Shown piece by piece: positions 33,753 to 42,363 of a stretch of DNA of 42,363 nucleotides. The number at the start of each line of letters is the position of its first letter. The first letter of the stretch is position 1. The stretch is from Candidatus Methylumidiphilus alinenensis (GTDB lineage Bacteria; Pseudomonadota; Gammaproteobacteria; Methylococcales; Methylococcaceae). Both the position numbers and the translations under genes were made by a program. The stretch spans positions 1 through 42,363 of the forward strand of contig QJPH01000425.1 of assembly GCA_003242955.1 (NCBI GenBank). The letters are read 5' to 3'. The notes under the pieces were generated by a model, which was not told the DNA's origin, searched no databases, and worked only from the letters and a program-made list of their open reading frames with translations.

Positions 33753-34733
33753 ATGAAAAAAACAAGCAGGTTTCTGCTAAGCATGTTGGTCGCATTTTGC
33801 TTGATGTCAGCATTCCTTGGCGAGGCTTATGCGGCTCGATTGGGCGGTGGCAAGTCCTTCGGGAGCCGTCCCTCCTATAGCACCCCTTACAACAATCGGT
33901 CGGGCGGATTTAACCAAGCAAGCCCTGCCCAGCAACCGGCCTATCAACAACCCGGCATGGCTGCCCAACGCAATCAGGCGGCCCGTGATGCAATGGGTAG
34001 GCGTGGCGGTCTGATGGGTATGCTAGGTGGGTTGGCATTGGGCGGGTTGTTGGGCGCGATGTTTTTCGGCGGCGGGTTTGAAGGCATCAATTTCATGGAT
34101 ATCCTGATTTTTGCAGGCATCGCCTTTGTGCTGTTTAAGCTCTACTCCGCCTACACCCAACGTGGGCAGCGGCAAGGAATGCCAGCAGGGCAGTCACCGG
34201 GCTATTCTGCGGGATCGGGTTACGAACCAGCCTATCAGCGTAATGCAGAGCCTGTAGAAAGGGTATCGAACAGGGCTGGGTTCAATACCGACGTGTTGTT
34301 CAATCGGGGTGGAAATGCACAAGCTAATGGATATAGGCCTGCCGCCCAGTCTGATTTGCCCGCCGATTTTGATGCGGCGACTTTCTTGAAAGGGGCCAAA
34401 TCGGCCTATGCCCATCTCCAACAGGCTTGGGATACCGGCGATTTGGCTGAATTGCGTGGGCTATGCACGGACAAGGTGTTTGGCGAGTTGCAGGATCAAC
34501 TGCAGCAGCGTGTCGGCGAAAACCGCACCGAATTGTTGAAAGTGGAGTCGGTGATATTGGCGGTTGAAGACGTGGGAGGGGATCGTGAAGTGGCGGTGTT
34601 GTTTGATGTGACACTGCGTGAGTCACCCGGACAAACGCCTGCCCAGGTAAAAGAAGTTTGGCATTTCACCCGTTCACGGGCAAGCAAACAGCCGACGTGG
34701 TTCCTTGACGGCATTCAGCAGATCGAAGAATAA
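33753..34733 (+). CDS. Tim44-like domain membrane protein
   Basis: A 326-residue protein. A signal-like N-terminus (MKKTSRFLLSMLVAFCLMSA, ending LGEAYA) precedes a low-complexity Gly/Pro/Gln/Asn stretch containing GGGKSFGSRPS. Then come two hydrophobic segments (about 90-108, GGLALGGLLGAMFFGGGF, and 112-130, FMDILIFAGIAFVLFKLYS) and a C-terminal Tim44-like domain (about 200-326) with DFDAATFLKGAKSAYAHLQQAWDTGDLAEL and EVWHFTRSRASKQPTWFLDGIQQ. This layout is typical of bacterial Tim44-like proteins of unknown membrane role. AAAGAGAG precedes ATG 33753. HemJ follows 5 bp after the stop region. Confidence 0.9.
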   Translation: MKKTSRFLLSMLVAFCLMSAFLGEAYAARLGGGKSFGSRPSYSTPYNNRSGGFNQASPAQQPAYQQPGMAAQRNQAARDAMGRRGGLMGMLGGLALGGLLGAMFFGGGFEGINFMDILIFAGIAFVLFKLYSAYTQRGQRQGMPAGQSPGYSAGSGYEPAYQRNAEPVERVSNRAGFNTDVLFNRGGNAQANGYRPAAQSDLPADFDAATFLKGAKSAYAHLQQAWDTGDLAELRGLCTDKVFGELQDQLQQRVGENRTELLKVESVILAVEDVGGDREVAVLFDVTLRESPGQTPAQVKEVWHFTRSRASKQPTWFLDGIQQIEE

Positions 34734-34738
34734 GCGGC

Positions 34739-35161
34739 ATGTGGCTAAAGGCGTTTCATTTGATTTTCATGGTGACTTGGTTCGCCGGCTTGTTTTACCT
34801 ACCGCGTCTTTTCGTTTACCACACCATGACCTCCGACGTGGTCAGCATCGAGCGATTCAAGATCATGGAACGAAAGCTTTATTTCGGCATCATGATGCCT
34901 GGAATGGTGCTAACCTTGGTGTTTGGCATTTGGATGCTGGTTGACTATGCTTGGGATTTGTACCGGACTAGCCACTGGCTGCATTTGAAATTGACCCTAC
35001 TAGTGCTGCTGGTGGCCTATCATTTTTGGTGTGGGAAATGGTTGCTTGACTTCAAACATGACCGTAATATACACAGCCATATCTTCTATCGCTGGATCAA
35101 CGAAATTCCGGTGATTTTTCTGTTCGCCATGGTGCTATTGGCGGTGATTAAACCGTTTTGA
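34739..35161 (+). CDS. hemJ: HemJ protoporphyrinogen IX oxidase
   Basis: A 140-residue membrane enzyme of the HemJ/UPF0093 family, which converts protoporphyrinogen IX to protoporphyrin IX. Four hydrophobic segments are visible. His7 in KAFHLIFMVTWFAGLFYLPR, the family signature, and the later HWLHLKLTLLVLLVAYH carry the conserved His and Lys residues. Start ATG 34739 is 5 bp after the Tim44-like stop and the FmdB gene follows after 14 bp, so the three are probably one transcript. Confidence 0.92.
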   Translation: MWLKAFHLIFMVTWFAGLFYLPRLFVYHTMTSDVVSIERFKIMERKLYFGIMMPGMVLTLVFGIWMLVDYAWDLYRTSHWLHLKLTLLVLLVAYHFWCGKWLLDFKHDRNIHSHIFYRWINEIPVIFLFAMVLLAVIKPF

Positions 35162-35175
35162 GGAGAAGTGAAAAA

Positions 35176-35382
35176 ATGCCTACTTACGATTACCAGTGTC
35201 AAACTTGCAAAAAAGACTTCACGGCCTTGCATAAAATCAGCGAGGCCGCACCGCCTTGCCCTGACTGTGGCGGCGAAGCAAAGAAGAAATTGTCCGCCCC
35301 GGCAGTGCATGGCGGGGGGCAGAAAGCCGCCCCGCCTCCAAGCGGGGGGTGCGGCATGGGTGGATGTGGGCATAGGCATTAA
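35176..35382 (+). CDS. FmdB-family zinc-ribbon regulatory protein
   Basis: A 68-residue protein. MPTYDYQCQTCKKDF and PPCPDCGGEAKKK make the two-CxxC zinc ribbon of the FmdB/CxxC_CXXC_SSSS family. The C-terminal GGCGMGGCGHRH tail adds further Cys and His. Start ATG 35176 follows AGGAGAAG. Function is not established beyond metal binding and presumed regulation. Confidence 0.92.
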   Translation: MPTYDYQCQTCKKDFTALHKISEAAPPCPDCGGEAKKKLSAPAVHGGGQKAAPPPSGGCGMGGCGHRH

Positions 35383-35600
35383 TCGGAACGCCAAGCCCCA
35401 GCTTGGCATCAGGGTGTACCGCGCCAAGCTGGGGCTTGGCGTTCCGTCAAAGGCTGATTTGACGTTAACTTAATGGCCGTGACCTAGCGCCTTTACCGCG
35501 TTGCCCGCAGACGGACATCCAAGGGCGGAATAGGCGGTATTCCGCCGCATGTGTAGCCATTCGGCGCAATACGCGAGTACGCTATTGCGCCCTTACCGCG
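35383..35600. repeat. Hairpin, solo MITE end and palindromic repeat
   Basis: Perfect hairpin 35386-35447 (GGAACGCCAAGCCCCAGCTT / AAGCTGGGGCTTGGCGTTCC) follows FmdB and may end its transcript. 35463-35482 is a solo copy of the CTTAATGGC-type end of M1/M2. 35522-35594 is copy 3 of the unit at 4-88. Confidence 0.75.
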
Positions 35601-35629
35601 CTGTATTACCACGCGGGAGCGCTCGCCGT

Positions 35630-35845
35630 TATAAACAAGTCCCTTCGGACCAAAAACGCCGTCATTCCGGCAGGGATTGCCGGAATCCAGAAGCCATGGA
35701 GGGCAAACTCGTCGCAGAGCAAGTGTTTGATTTTGTTAATTTGCAGCCCACAGTTTCACATCCCTGTGGACTGGATTCCGGCAATCCCTGCCGGAATGAC
35801 GTACCCCCTACACTTGTGTATAACGGCGAGCGCGGAAGCGTGGGA
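35630..35845. repeat. GTCATTCCGG inverted-repeat element
   Basis: Outer arms CGCCGTTATAAACAAGT / ACTTGTGTATAACGGCG-type and inner arms GTCATTCCGGCAGGGATTGC / GCAATCCCTGCCGGAATGAC, with a CATGGAGGGCAA spacer. Same family as 8911-9302 and 18860-19090. No gene in it. Confidence 0.85.
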
Positions 35846-35892
35846 ACGATAAAAAAAAGAGCAAAAAAGCCAAAGGGAAAAAGCACAAAGGG

Positions 35893-38787
35893 TTATAAGT
35901 CTTGGGCAAGACGGAAGCCGATGAAGTAGCTCCGGTCGTCCGTATCGTACCCGTAGCGGTGGGCCGAGCGGAGGTAGACCGGCCTGCTGTTCCAAGATCC
36001 CCCGCGAATCACTCGCCGGTCTGAGGCACATTCCGTGCCATCATCAAATATACCACCGTCATTGGGTGCGCCCTGATAGCTATCGTGATAGCAATCCTGC
36101 ACCCACTCCCAAACATTGCCCAAGGTATTGTGTAAGCCCCAGGCATTGGGCTCAAAGGCATCCGCCGGGGCCGTGAACGGAAAATCATCCGAACATTTAA
36201 ACGGTTCCCAGGTGATGCCGCCATAAGTGGCTTTAATCCTAGACTCATTGTTCTGGTCGAACACATTGGCATAGGTGCAGGCCGTGTCGGGTTCGCCTGG
36301 TGGGTTTTCGGCCCAAAACCGGGGCGTTGTCGTGCCGGCGCGGGTGGCATATTCCCATTCCGCCTCGGACGGCAGCCGATACCATTTTCCGGTGCGCTCG
36401 GACAGCCATTGCGCGTAGGCCACCGCATCGTCCCAACTGATATTGATGACCGGCCGATTGCCACGCCCCCAGCCTTGATCGTTCGGTTTGTCGCGGTCGG
36501 TGGCGGCGGCAAACAAATCGAACTCGTCAAAGCTGACTTCATAACGGCCCAGCGCAAAGGGTTTGGCGAATTGAACCGTGTGAACGGGTTTCTCGTCATC
36601 TTGCCCATTCGGATCGCCCATTTGGAAATCTCCTGCCGGTATCCTGACCATGGCCGGTTCGGTCAACGGCCAGAGTTGGTATTGAACCAATAGGGCTTTC
36701 GTTGCCAAGGCGGGCGGATAAAAAGATCGGCTGACATGGAAAAACAGGCCCAAGCCTAGAACCAAGCCGATGCCTGAAACGGCCCAACCGACTTGCATCC
36801 ATCGACTTTTGTTGTTGCAGGCGGTCAAATAAGCTTGCGCGGTTGCCGAGCGCGGTTCGGCCGCTTGACTATAGCCCTTGAGCAGGTTCCCGGTGCGCAA
36901 GCCCGCGTCCGGCTTTCCGGCCTTGTCCCATTCATCGGCGACCCGTTCCAAATCGCGGCGCAAACGCAGTGCTTTGGCAGCGTCTAAAATCCACAGCCGC
37001 AAGCGGTCCCAGCCGCTCAACACCGTTTCATGCGACACTTCCAGCGTGGCTTGGTTTTGTTCCCCGTTGCCGGACACCAACAGCCTCGCTGTGGTCAGGG
37101 CGGCGGCCAGTTTTTTCATGTCCCCGGTCAGGTCTTTTTGTAGCGCACGGCGACGGGTGGCGACTTCCTGCTCGTTGACTTCGACCAAGTACGCGAACAG
37201 CTTGGGCAAGGCTGTGTCTAGGTTTAGGGAATTTTTCAGCCCGGCCAATGCGGTGTTGGCACGTTTTTGGATGGACCCGGTCACGCCGCCCAGGCTTTCA
37301 TAGGCGGCGATGCTAAGGTAGTGCGAAGGCAGTTCCTGTTCGTATAATTGATTGAGCGTGTAAGCGATCAGTGCCATCGCCCCCGGTCCCCGGCCTGCCT
37401 CGTCCAGCAGCTTGGTTGCCAAGCCGTCTTGCAGTTCCACACCGGCCGCTTCGGCAGGGCGGGTAATCATTTGATGAATCGCGCCGGTCCCCGGCAAGTC
37501 GAGCGGGAAAGTGCCACGATCTTGGCGCAGAAGGTTGGCTAGAATGGGTTCGGTAATCGCGGTGGCGTAAAAATCGGCGCGTAAGGTCACTACCGCCCGG
37601 ATGCGCGGCAGCGACACAACACGCTCCAACAGCTTAATGAAATCCCCCGTCTCACTGGGCTTGCATTGGGTAAACAATTCTTCAAACTGGTCGATGACCA
37701 GTAATAGCTCTTTGGCTGGCGGATGGTTTGTCAGCAAGGTGTCCAGATGGCGTTGCGCAAGCCGCCCGTCAGCTTGCAGCGAGCCGGCCAGTTCGGCTTC
37801 GGTTTGATCGGTGAGTTTCAGTTGGTTTTTCAGGGTAACAGCCAATGCCAGAAAAGGGTTGTCCCCTTTCTCGCCGGGTTTGAAGATTATGTCTATCCAA
37901 GGGGCATGGTTAATCAGGCCGGTGCGCAGGTGCGGCAACAAGCCGGCCTTAACTAGGGATGACTTGCCGGACCCGGATACGCCGACGACGGCGACAAAAC
38001 GGACCTTAGTGTCGGCAAACTGATTCAGCAATTGATTGACCTCGCGCCCCCGGCCAAAATAAATCGGGGCTTGTTCCGGGGTGAATGCCTCCAAGCCGGG
38101 GTAGGGCGATTCGGTCCAGAGCGGTTTTACTAAAGGGTTGCCAGAAACATCGGAATTACTGGCGGGGGGCAAGGTTTCCAGCAACTTATCCAAGCGGTCG
38201 CGCAGAAAACGCTCGAATTGTTGGCTGAAGTCGTTGGGTGTGTCGTAGCGGTTAATCCCCCCATTCAGTGAGTTGTCAGGATTGGTGAAACCTGTAAAGA
38301 ATTTTTGCAGTTTTCCCCATTGCTCGACGATGGTTGAATATTGCGGATCATCCAAAGCGGGTTTGGGGACTTCCATGCGTTGGAACACCCAGATATTGCC
38401 GGGTTGTTGCTTTGTTCTAAAGCCTTTGATCGCATTCAGGTACTCCCATTCGGTGCCGGACAGATACGGCGTGCCGTCTGCCTTTAATTCAAAGTCGGCA
38501 GGTATTGGCGTGCCGATGCGCGACCAGAGGATGACCACCACCAAATCGCAATCCTCGGGTTTGGGTAGCCCCTGGGCAATGGCTTGTTGCGGGGTCAACC
38601 CGGCTTCCATCGCCACCGCCGCACCGGGTTGGTCCCACGCGACAATTTCACACCCGATTCGTCCACGAAATCGCCGTTCGCCATTGATGTGGTCGATGGC
38701 TTCGCGGGCCAGCTTGCGTTCAAACGACACATCACCGGGTGAGGCGAGAAATATCCGAAATCGCTTCAAAAGATTGGCATCGGTCAT
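35893..38787 (-). CDS. DUF4062-like/nSTAND ATPase/TM/FGE-fold conflict protein
   Basis: A 964-residue multidomain protein. Residues 8-200 resemble the DUF4062/TIR-like sensor-effector domain (FRIFLASPGDVSFERKLARE, EDCDLVVVILWSRIGTP). Residues 225-620 are a novel-STAND NTPase: YPGLEAFTPEQAPIYFGR entry motif, Walker A GVSGSGKSSLVKAG (about 265-277) and Walker B LLLVIDQFEELF (about 361-372). One transmembrane segment (about 662-683, SGIGLVLGLGLFF) precedes an FGE/lectin-fold domain (about 715-964: MVRIPAGDFQMGDP, SWDDAVAYAQWLSERTG, LPSEAEWEYATRAGT, GNVWEWVQDC, RVIRGGSW...GFRLAQDL). The topology suggests an exposed FGE-fold sensor on one side and NTPase/effector on the other. Its C-terminus is a candidate VR. 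ATG 38787 abuts a MITE end. It is the second conflict protein of this window. Function is inferred from architecture. Confidence 0.87.
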   Translation of the reverse strand: MTDANLLKRFRIFLASPGDVSFERKLAREAIDHINGERRFRGRIGCEIVAWDQPGAAVAMEAGLTPQQAIAQGLPKPEDCDLVVVILWSRIGTPIPADFELKADGTPYLSGTEWEYLNAIKGFRTKQQPGNIWVFQRMEVPKPALDDPQYSTIVEQWGKLQKFFTGFTNPDNSLNGGINRYDTPNDFSQQFERFLRDRLDKLLETLPPASNSDVSGNPLVKPLWTESPYPGLEAFTPEQAPIYFGRGREVNQLLNQFADTKVRFVAVVGVSGSGKSSLVKAGLLPHLRTGLINHAPWIDIIFKPGEKGDNPFLALAVTLKNQLKLTDQTEAELAGSLQADGRLAQRHLDTLLTNHPPAKELLLVIDQFEELFTQCKPSETGDFIKLLERVVSLPRIRAVVTLRADFYATAITEPILANLLRQDRGTFPLDLPGTGAIHQMITRPAEAAGVELQDGLATKLLDEAGRGPGAMALIAYTLNQLYEQELPSHYLSIAAYESLGGVTGSIQKRANTALAGLKNSLNLDTALPKLFAYLVEVNEQEVATRRRALQKDLTGDMKKLAAALTTARLLVSGNGEQNQATLEVSHETVLSGWDRLRLWILDAAKALRLRRDLERVADEWDKAGKPDAGLRTGNLLKGYSQAAEPRSATAQAYLTACNNKSRWMQVGWAVSGIGLVLGLGLFFHVSRSFYPPALATKALLVQYQLWPLTEPAMVRIPAGDFQMGDPNGQDDEKPVHTVQFAKPFALGRYEVSFDEFDLFAAATDRDKPNDQGWGRGNRPVINISWDDAVAYAQWLSERTGKWYRLPSEAEWEYATRAGTTTPRFWAENPPGEPDTACTYANVFDQNNESRIKATYGGITWEPFKCSDDFPFTAPADAFEPNAWGLHNTLGNVWEWVQDCYHDSYQGAPNDGGIFDDGTECASDRRVIRGGSWNSRPVYLRSAHRYGYDTDDRSYFIGFRLAQDL
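35896..36018 (-). other. Candidate DGR variable region VR4
   Basis: The 24 codons 35920-35991 (minus strand) lie between RGGSW and GFRLAQDL, the same length as VR1-VR3. They include AAC, AGC, AGG, GTC, TAC, CTC, CAC, TAC, TAC, GAC, GAC, AGC, TAC, TTC interleaved with constant CGC TCG GCC and CGC. This is the classic pattern, but there is no second copy to compare and no GC-rich hairpin like those after VR1-VR3. Confidence 0.55.
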
Positions 38788-38957
38788 ACAGCGTTCTCAA
38801 CATCAAAGAGTTACTTACAGCGTTTTCAGCATCAATTACAGCATTTTTTCTTAACAAAGGGTAATAATAAAGGACGATTAATCAAACCATCTTGCGTGTA
38901 TGTGCCTTGCAAAATAATATGACCTAAAAGTAACTCTCTGATATTAAAAATGCTGTA
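38788..38957. repeat. MITE ends and MITE B filling the intergenic gap
   Basis: From the start codon of the nSTAND gene: TACAGCGTTCTCAACATCAA (38787-), then TACAGCGTTTTCAGCATCAA (38816-), then complete MITE B 38836-38957 (TACAGCATTTTTTCTTAAC to ATTAAAAATGCTGTA). No other sequence lies between the nSTAND gene and the kinase stop, so any promoter for the nSTAND gene must be inside the repeats or the kinase gene. Confidence 0.8.
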
Positions 38958-38960
38958 GTT

Positions 38961-41900
38961 TCACCCGCCCAGTCCATCCAGCCCGACACCTACCTTTTGC
39001 AGTTCGGTAACGAGTACGGCAAGTGGTTCCGGGATTGCGCCGGGTTCAGCCTGCTTGACCGCCGCTTCCAGTTGGGCGGCAAGTTCACCGAGCAATTCCA
39101 CTCCAAGGGTACGGGCCGTACCCTTCAGCGAATGGGCCAGCCTTTGGGCAGTCTGCCAATCGCCGTTATCCAGCGCCCCTTGGAAGTTTGCCTCGAAGCC
39201 GTGGCAATAGCTGTCCCGGAATTTTCGCAGTAGCCTGAAGTAAAGCGCCTGATTATGGTTGGTTCTGGCCAATCCTACCCTCACATCAATCCCCGGCAGT
39301 TCGGCTATTGGCGGTTTAGGCGGGCTGGGTTTGGGCGTGATAGTTTGAACTTGGTCAGAAACCTGCGGTTTTATATGGCGGACTAGCAACCTAATGAGTT
39401 CGGTCAAGTCTACCGGTTTAGACAGGTAGTCGTTCATGCCTGCGGCTAGGCAGTTGTCCCTGTCGCTACTCAACGCATTGGCGGTCAGGGCGATGATGGG
39501 CAAATCTGCAAAGCGCTCTTGGGTGCGTAGCTTCCGGGTGGCTGCGTAGCCGTCCATGACGGGCATCTGGCAGTCCATCAGTATTGCATCGGGGGGCTTG
39601 GCTTCCACTTCCCGCAATGCTTCCAGGCCGTTCACGGCCCAACGCACCGATAGCCCCAAATCGCGGAGAAGTTCCACCATCATCTCACGGTTGATTTCAG
39701 TGTCCTCGACCAACAGAATGTCGATTTTGCCTAGGCTCTTGGCCATTAAGGCTGCATCGCCTAATGCGGGTGTTACGGCTCGATCGGGCCCAGCCGATAT
39801 ACCACTGCCTATCAGGTCGATGATTCGCTCCTCAAGCCTAGTCATCGTGATGGGCTTGAACAAAGCGCCCTCAATGCTATCGCTGCGGTGGTGCGAAGCC
39901 AGTGGAATCAGCGGCAAACCGTTTTTGGCGGCCCACTCCCGGAGTGGGCTGGCATTTTGGAATTCAGGCAGTTCTTCGTCGATCAATATGCATAGATAGG
40001 GGTCGTTTTCAGTGAAATGTTCTTTCGTAATTGCATCCCACGAGGCGTAGGTTTCTGCCACCAGCCCTAGATGCCGAAGTTGACCTTCCAAAGCACGACG
40101 GGTAGCCAAGTTCTTGTCTATCACCAGTAACCGCCTGCCTGCATGATGGGTCAGGGCCGGATTGGCGGAGGAGTCTAAGTCGGCCACGTCCAGCCTGATG
40201 GTGAATTGGAAGGTGGTGCCTTGGCCAAGCTCACTGTCCACCCAAATATGGCCTTCCATCATCTCCACTAGCCGCTTGCTGATTGCTAGTCCCAGCCCAG
40301 TGCCGCCGAACCGGCGTGTGGTCGAGGCATCCACTTGGTGAAAGGGGGTGAATAGCCCTGCCTGTTGTTCTGGTGACAGTCCGCAGCCCTCGTCACTGAC
40401 CGCCACCCTAAGCATCAAGGATTTCCCCTCCCATGATTCGACCCGGAGGCACACGATAATCGTACCCTGCTCTGAAAACTTGATGGCGTTGCCCACCAAG
40501 TTCATGAGTATCTGGCTTAGCCGCAGGGGGTCGCCAACCAAGCGGCGGGGCAGGTCGGCATCGCCGTCAAAGACCAACTCCAAACCGCGATTTGCAGCTT
40601 TGTCCCCCATGACTAGCCCCAAATTTTCCAGCACCCGATCCAGATCGAATTCCAATTCCTCCAAAGTCAGCATATCCGCTTCAATCTTGGAGAAGTCTAG
40701 GATGTTGTTGACGAGGCTGAGCAAGTGGCTGGAGGCTGTCTTGATCTTGGTCAGATAACCCCGCTGCCGTTCTGTGGGGCCGGCCCCAAGACCCAGGTCG
40801 GTGAAGCCCAGGATCGCGCTGACCGGGGTGCGAATTTCGTGACTCATGTTGGCGAGGAAGAGGCTCTTTGCTTCGGAGGCCGCCTCGGCGGCTTCCTTGG
40901 CCTCACGCAATGCCTGTTCAGCCAGCTTACGCCCGCTGATGTCCACCGCGAAGGCGATATGCCGCGCAGACAATCCTGCTTCAGATCCCTTATAGTGCAC
41001 CCTCAACTCCACAGAAAAGAGTTGTCCGTTCTTGTGCATTATCACCGTGTCGAAACGGATGAAACTTTTGGCGCGGATTTCTGCGGCAATTTTGAGATAG
41101 GTTTCCCTGCTGATGCTGGGGTCGATGTCAGTGACCGAAAGCTCGGTCATTTCGTCTTGCGTATACCCTAGGAGATTGGATGCATGTTGGTTGACAGACA
41201 GCAACTGGCCAGTGTCTGCCTCGACCCATAAAATGGCTGTGCCGACGCTTTCCAGCGCGAAGACCGTATCGCTCAGCTTTTGGTTGGCGTTTCGCAGTTC
41301 CAAGGTTCGCGTTTCCACTGTTTCCTCCAAGTGATCGCGGTGCTGTTGCAGTTCAGCCTCGGCCTTTTTGCGTTCGGTGATGTCCATGCCCGAACTCAAT
41401 ACGCCTTTCAACTGACCGTGGTCGTCGGCGAGGTAAGCATTCTCCCAGGCAATCAAGCGTTCAGTGCCGTCAGGGCAAGCCACGGGTGATTCATCTTTAG
41501 CGACGACGGGTTCGGCAGCGCTCATTATGGCAAGAAATCGGGGATAAGATGTTTCCATGCCCGAAGGCTGGGGTAGGGCATGTTCAAACCAATTGCGTCC
41601 CAGCAGTTCGCTCTCTTCTCGCCCTAAGAGTTCACACGCTTTGCGGTTAATCATCGTGATGCGACCGGTATTGTCCAGCAACACCATGACGCTTTGCGTG
41701 TTATCGAGATAATATTGCTTAAGGTCATGTTCTTGGCGTATGACCCGCTCACGGTCAAGTAGCCAGTTCAGCAGATTCCAGCCAAACAAGGCAAAAATGA
41801 GAGAGTATGAGGAATACGTCCAAATGGTATTCAGCCAAGTGATGGGATGGTGGGCATAAATCGGGTAGTCCAAATCGAATTCCAGCCTATGCCGACTTGC

Positions 41901-42305
41901 CGCAATACCGATCATTATTATAGAAAGGATATTGACGGCTATGAGCCACCAGGCTAGTTGATTGCCCAAAAACAGCACGGCAATGAATGAAAACGAGACT
42001 ACCAGTACCCCGGCCTGCGCTATTGGGCCAAACTGTATGAATCCGCCGGTGGAAACTATCCACAGTAAAGCCAGCAAACCCAAAATCCGTGTGCAATAAG
42101 AAATTAGGCGGCGGCCAAACCATAATGACCAAATCGAGACTAGCACCATGATGTGTAGTCCCATCACGGGTTTCCAGCCAATCACAAGGATTCTCGATAC
42201 CGACAAAGCCACCCCTAGAGTGGTGGTTACGCTGATCCACAGGATAATGTCGTTGAGCAGCTCGTTTTTTAGGGTCTGAAAATTATCTGTGTGGGTGTTT
42301 TTCAT
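38961..42305 (-). CDS. Hybrid sensor histidine kinase (BarA-like architecture)
   Basis: About 1114 residues from ATG 42305; GTG 42329 would add eight and cannot be excluded, as neither has a good ribosome site. Order: about six transmembrane segments (15-200), PAS (about 215-330, MVLLDNTGRITMINRKACELLG), PAS (about 355-470), HisKA with the phospho-His in NMSHEIRTPVSAILGF (about residue 487), HATPase (about 600-700, GNAIKFSEQ, DEGCGLSPEQ, FGGTGLGLAISKRLVEMM), a first receiver that is partly degenerate (LLVIDKNLATRR, ILIDEELP), a second canonical receiver (ILLVEDTEINREM, ILMDCQMPVMDGY with acceptor Asp about 911, LSKP) and an HPt domain (RLAHSLKGTARTLG, about 1055). The phosphorelay output partner is not encoded here. 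The 58 bp beyond, to the window end, hold nothing identifiable. Confidence 0.92.
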   Translation of the reverse strand: MKNTHTDNFQTLKNELLNDIILWISVTTTLGVALSVSRILVIGWKPVMGLHIMVLVSIWSLWFGRRLISYCTRILGLLALLWIVSTGGFIQFGPIAQAGVLVVSFSFIAVLFLGNQLAWWLIAVNILSIIMIGIAASRHRLEFDLDYPIYAHHPITWLNTIWTYSSYSLIFALFGWNLLNWLLDRERVIRQEHDLKQYYLDNTQSVMVLLDNTGRITMINRKACELLGREESELLGRNWFEHALPQPSGMETSYPRFLAIMSAAEPVVAKDESPVACPDGTERLIAWENAYLADDHGQLKGVLSSGMDITERKKAEAELQQHRDHLEETVETRTLELRNANQKLSDTVFALESVGTAILWVEADTGQLLSVNQHASNLLGYTQDEMTELSVTDIDPSISRETYLKIAAEIRAKSFIRFDTVIMHKNGQLFSVELRVHYKGSEAGLSARHIAFAVDISGRKLAEQALREAKEAAEAASEAKSLFLANMSHEIRTPVSAILGFTDLGLGAGPTERQRGYLTKIKTASSHLLSLVNNILDFSKIEADMLTLEELEFDLDRVLENLGLVMGDKAANRGLELVFDGDADLPRRLVGDPLRLSQILMNLVGNAIKFSEQGTIIVCLRVESWEGKSLMLRVAVSDEGCGLSPEQQAGLFTPFHQVDASTTRRFGGTGLGLAISKRLVEMMEGHIWVDSELGQGTTFQFTIRLDVADLDSSANPALTHHAGRRLLVIDKNLATRRALEGQLRHLGLVAETYASWDAITKEHFTENDPYLCILIDEELPEFQNASPLREWAAKNGLPLIPLASHHRSDSIEGALFKPITMTRLEERIIDLIGSGISAGPDRAVTPALGDAALMAKSLGKIDILLVEDTEINREMMVELLRDLGLSVRWAVNGLEALREVEAKPPDAILMDCQMPVMDGYAATRKLRTQERFADLPIIALTANALSSDRDNCLAAGMNDYLSKPVDLTELIRLLVRHIKPQVSDQVQTITPKPSPPKPPIAELPGIDVRVGLARTNHNQALYFRLLRKFRDSYCHGFEANFQGALDNGDWQTAQRLAHSLKGTARTLGVELLGELAAQLEAAVKQAEPGAIPEPLAVLVTELQKVGVGLDGLGG

Positions 42306-42363
42306 GGGTTCGGCGATGCGCTCTACCACAGTGGCAGAAAAAGTTTAAGGGACTGGGCAGGGC

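Noticed and set aside
35549-35929. 126-residue gene near FmdB
   Set aside because: Encoded by the GTCATTCCGG inverted element, no ribosome site, and overlaps the end of the nSTAND gene.
1-42363. tRNA, rRNA, phage or conjugation genes
   Set aside because: None seen on reading both strands; no integrase, transposase, relaxase or structural phage motifs in the translated frames.

Overview
The window looks like chromosome of a gammaproteobacterium whose genome is dense in small palindromic and MITE-like repeats. An Acidithiobacillus-type sulfide:quinone oxidoreductase, an ACP-ligase-acyltransferase fusion, Tim44-like, HemJ and FmdB genes, and the repeat load would fit a sulfur-oxidising, methanotrophic or filamentous lineage (Thiotrichales/Methylococcales-like). 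That placement is inference; no rRNA or tRNA gene is present to settle it.

Layout. 0.35-1.55 kb: secreted trypsin-like protease. 1.55-2.57 kb: repeats. 2.57-8.71 kb: three translationally coupled genes, namely a TIR-domain effector, a MoxR-type AAA+ ATPase, and a 1234-residue protein with a vWA-like N-terminal half and two C-terminal FGE/SUMF1 (C-type-lectin-fold) domains. A third FGE-fold gene follows at 9.52-10.45 kb, beyond a five-copy 88-bp tandem array. 11.3-15.3 kb (minus): ACP/fatty acyl-AMP ligase/acyltransferase fusion and a zinc-ribbon membrane protein. 15.9-18.2 kb: small exported protein, DUF2892 membrane protein and SQR. 19.2-25.9 kb: Uma2-type nuclease and a TolC/adaptor/RND efflux set. 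26.4-29.3 kb: Met-rich multicopper oxidase and beta-carbonic anhydrase. 29.5-31.7 kb (minus): YajR-like MFS transporter and a periplasmic protein. 32.7-35.4 kb: YfcH-like epimerase, Tim44-like protein, HemJ and FmdB. 35.9-42.3 kb (minus): a DUF4062/nSTAND-ATPase/TM/FGE protein and a hybrid histidine kinase.

Main discovery. The C-termini of the FGE-fold domains look like variable regions (VRs) of a diversity-generating retroelement (DGR). VR1 (7414-7485, internal) and VR2 (8608-8679) are flanked by 39 and 27 identical nucleotides, yet differ at 15 positions between them, all at first or second codon positions, mostly in NNC codons as expected from AAC template codons. VR3 (10346-10417) and a fourth candidate in the nSTAND protein (35920-35991) have exactly the same 24-codon length between GSW and GFR. 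VR1-VR3 are each followed by a long GC-rich hairpin with a related loop. No reverse transcriptase, accessory protein or template repeat is in the window, so the mutagenic machinery would act from elsewhere. The locus fits the MoxR-vWA conflict systems with hypervariable effectors described by the Aravind group. I infer that diversified lectin-fold domains sense a ligand, the MoxR/vWA pair sets the threshold, and the TIR enzyme is the toxic effector.

The intergenic space is almost entirely repeats. Two MITE insertions with 11-12 bp target duplications and one nested insertion with an 8-bp duplication can be read directly. Several repeats have entered coding regions: they supply the start of the acyl-AMP ligase, the C-terminus of the RND pump, in-frame insertions in both, and the linker of the double-FGE protein.
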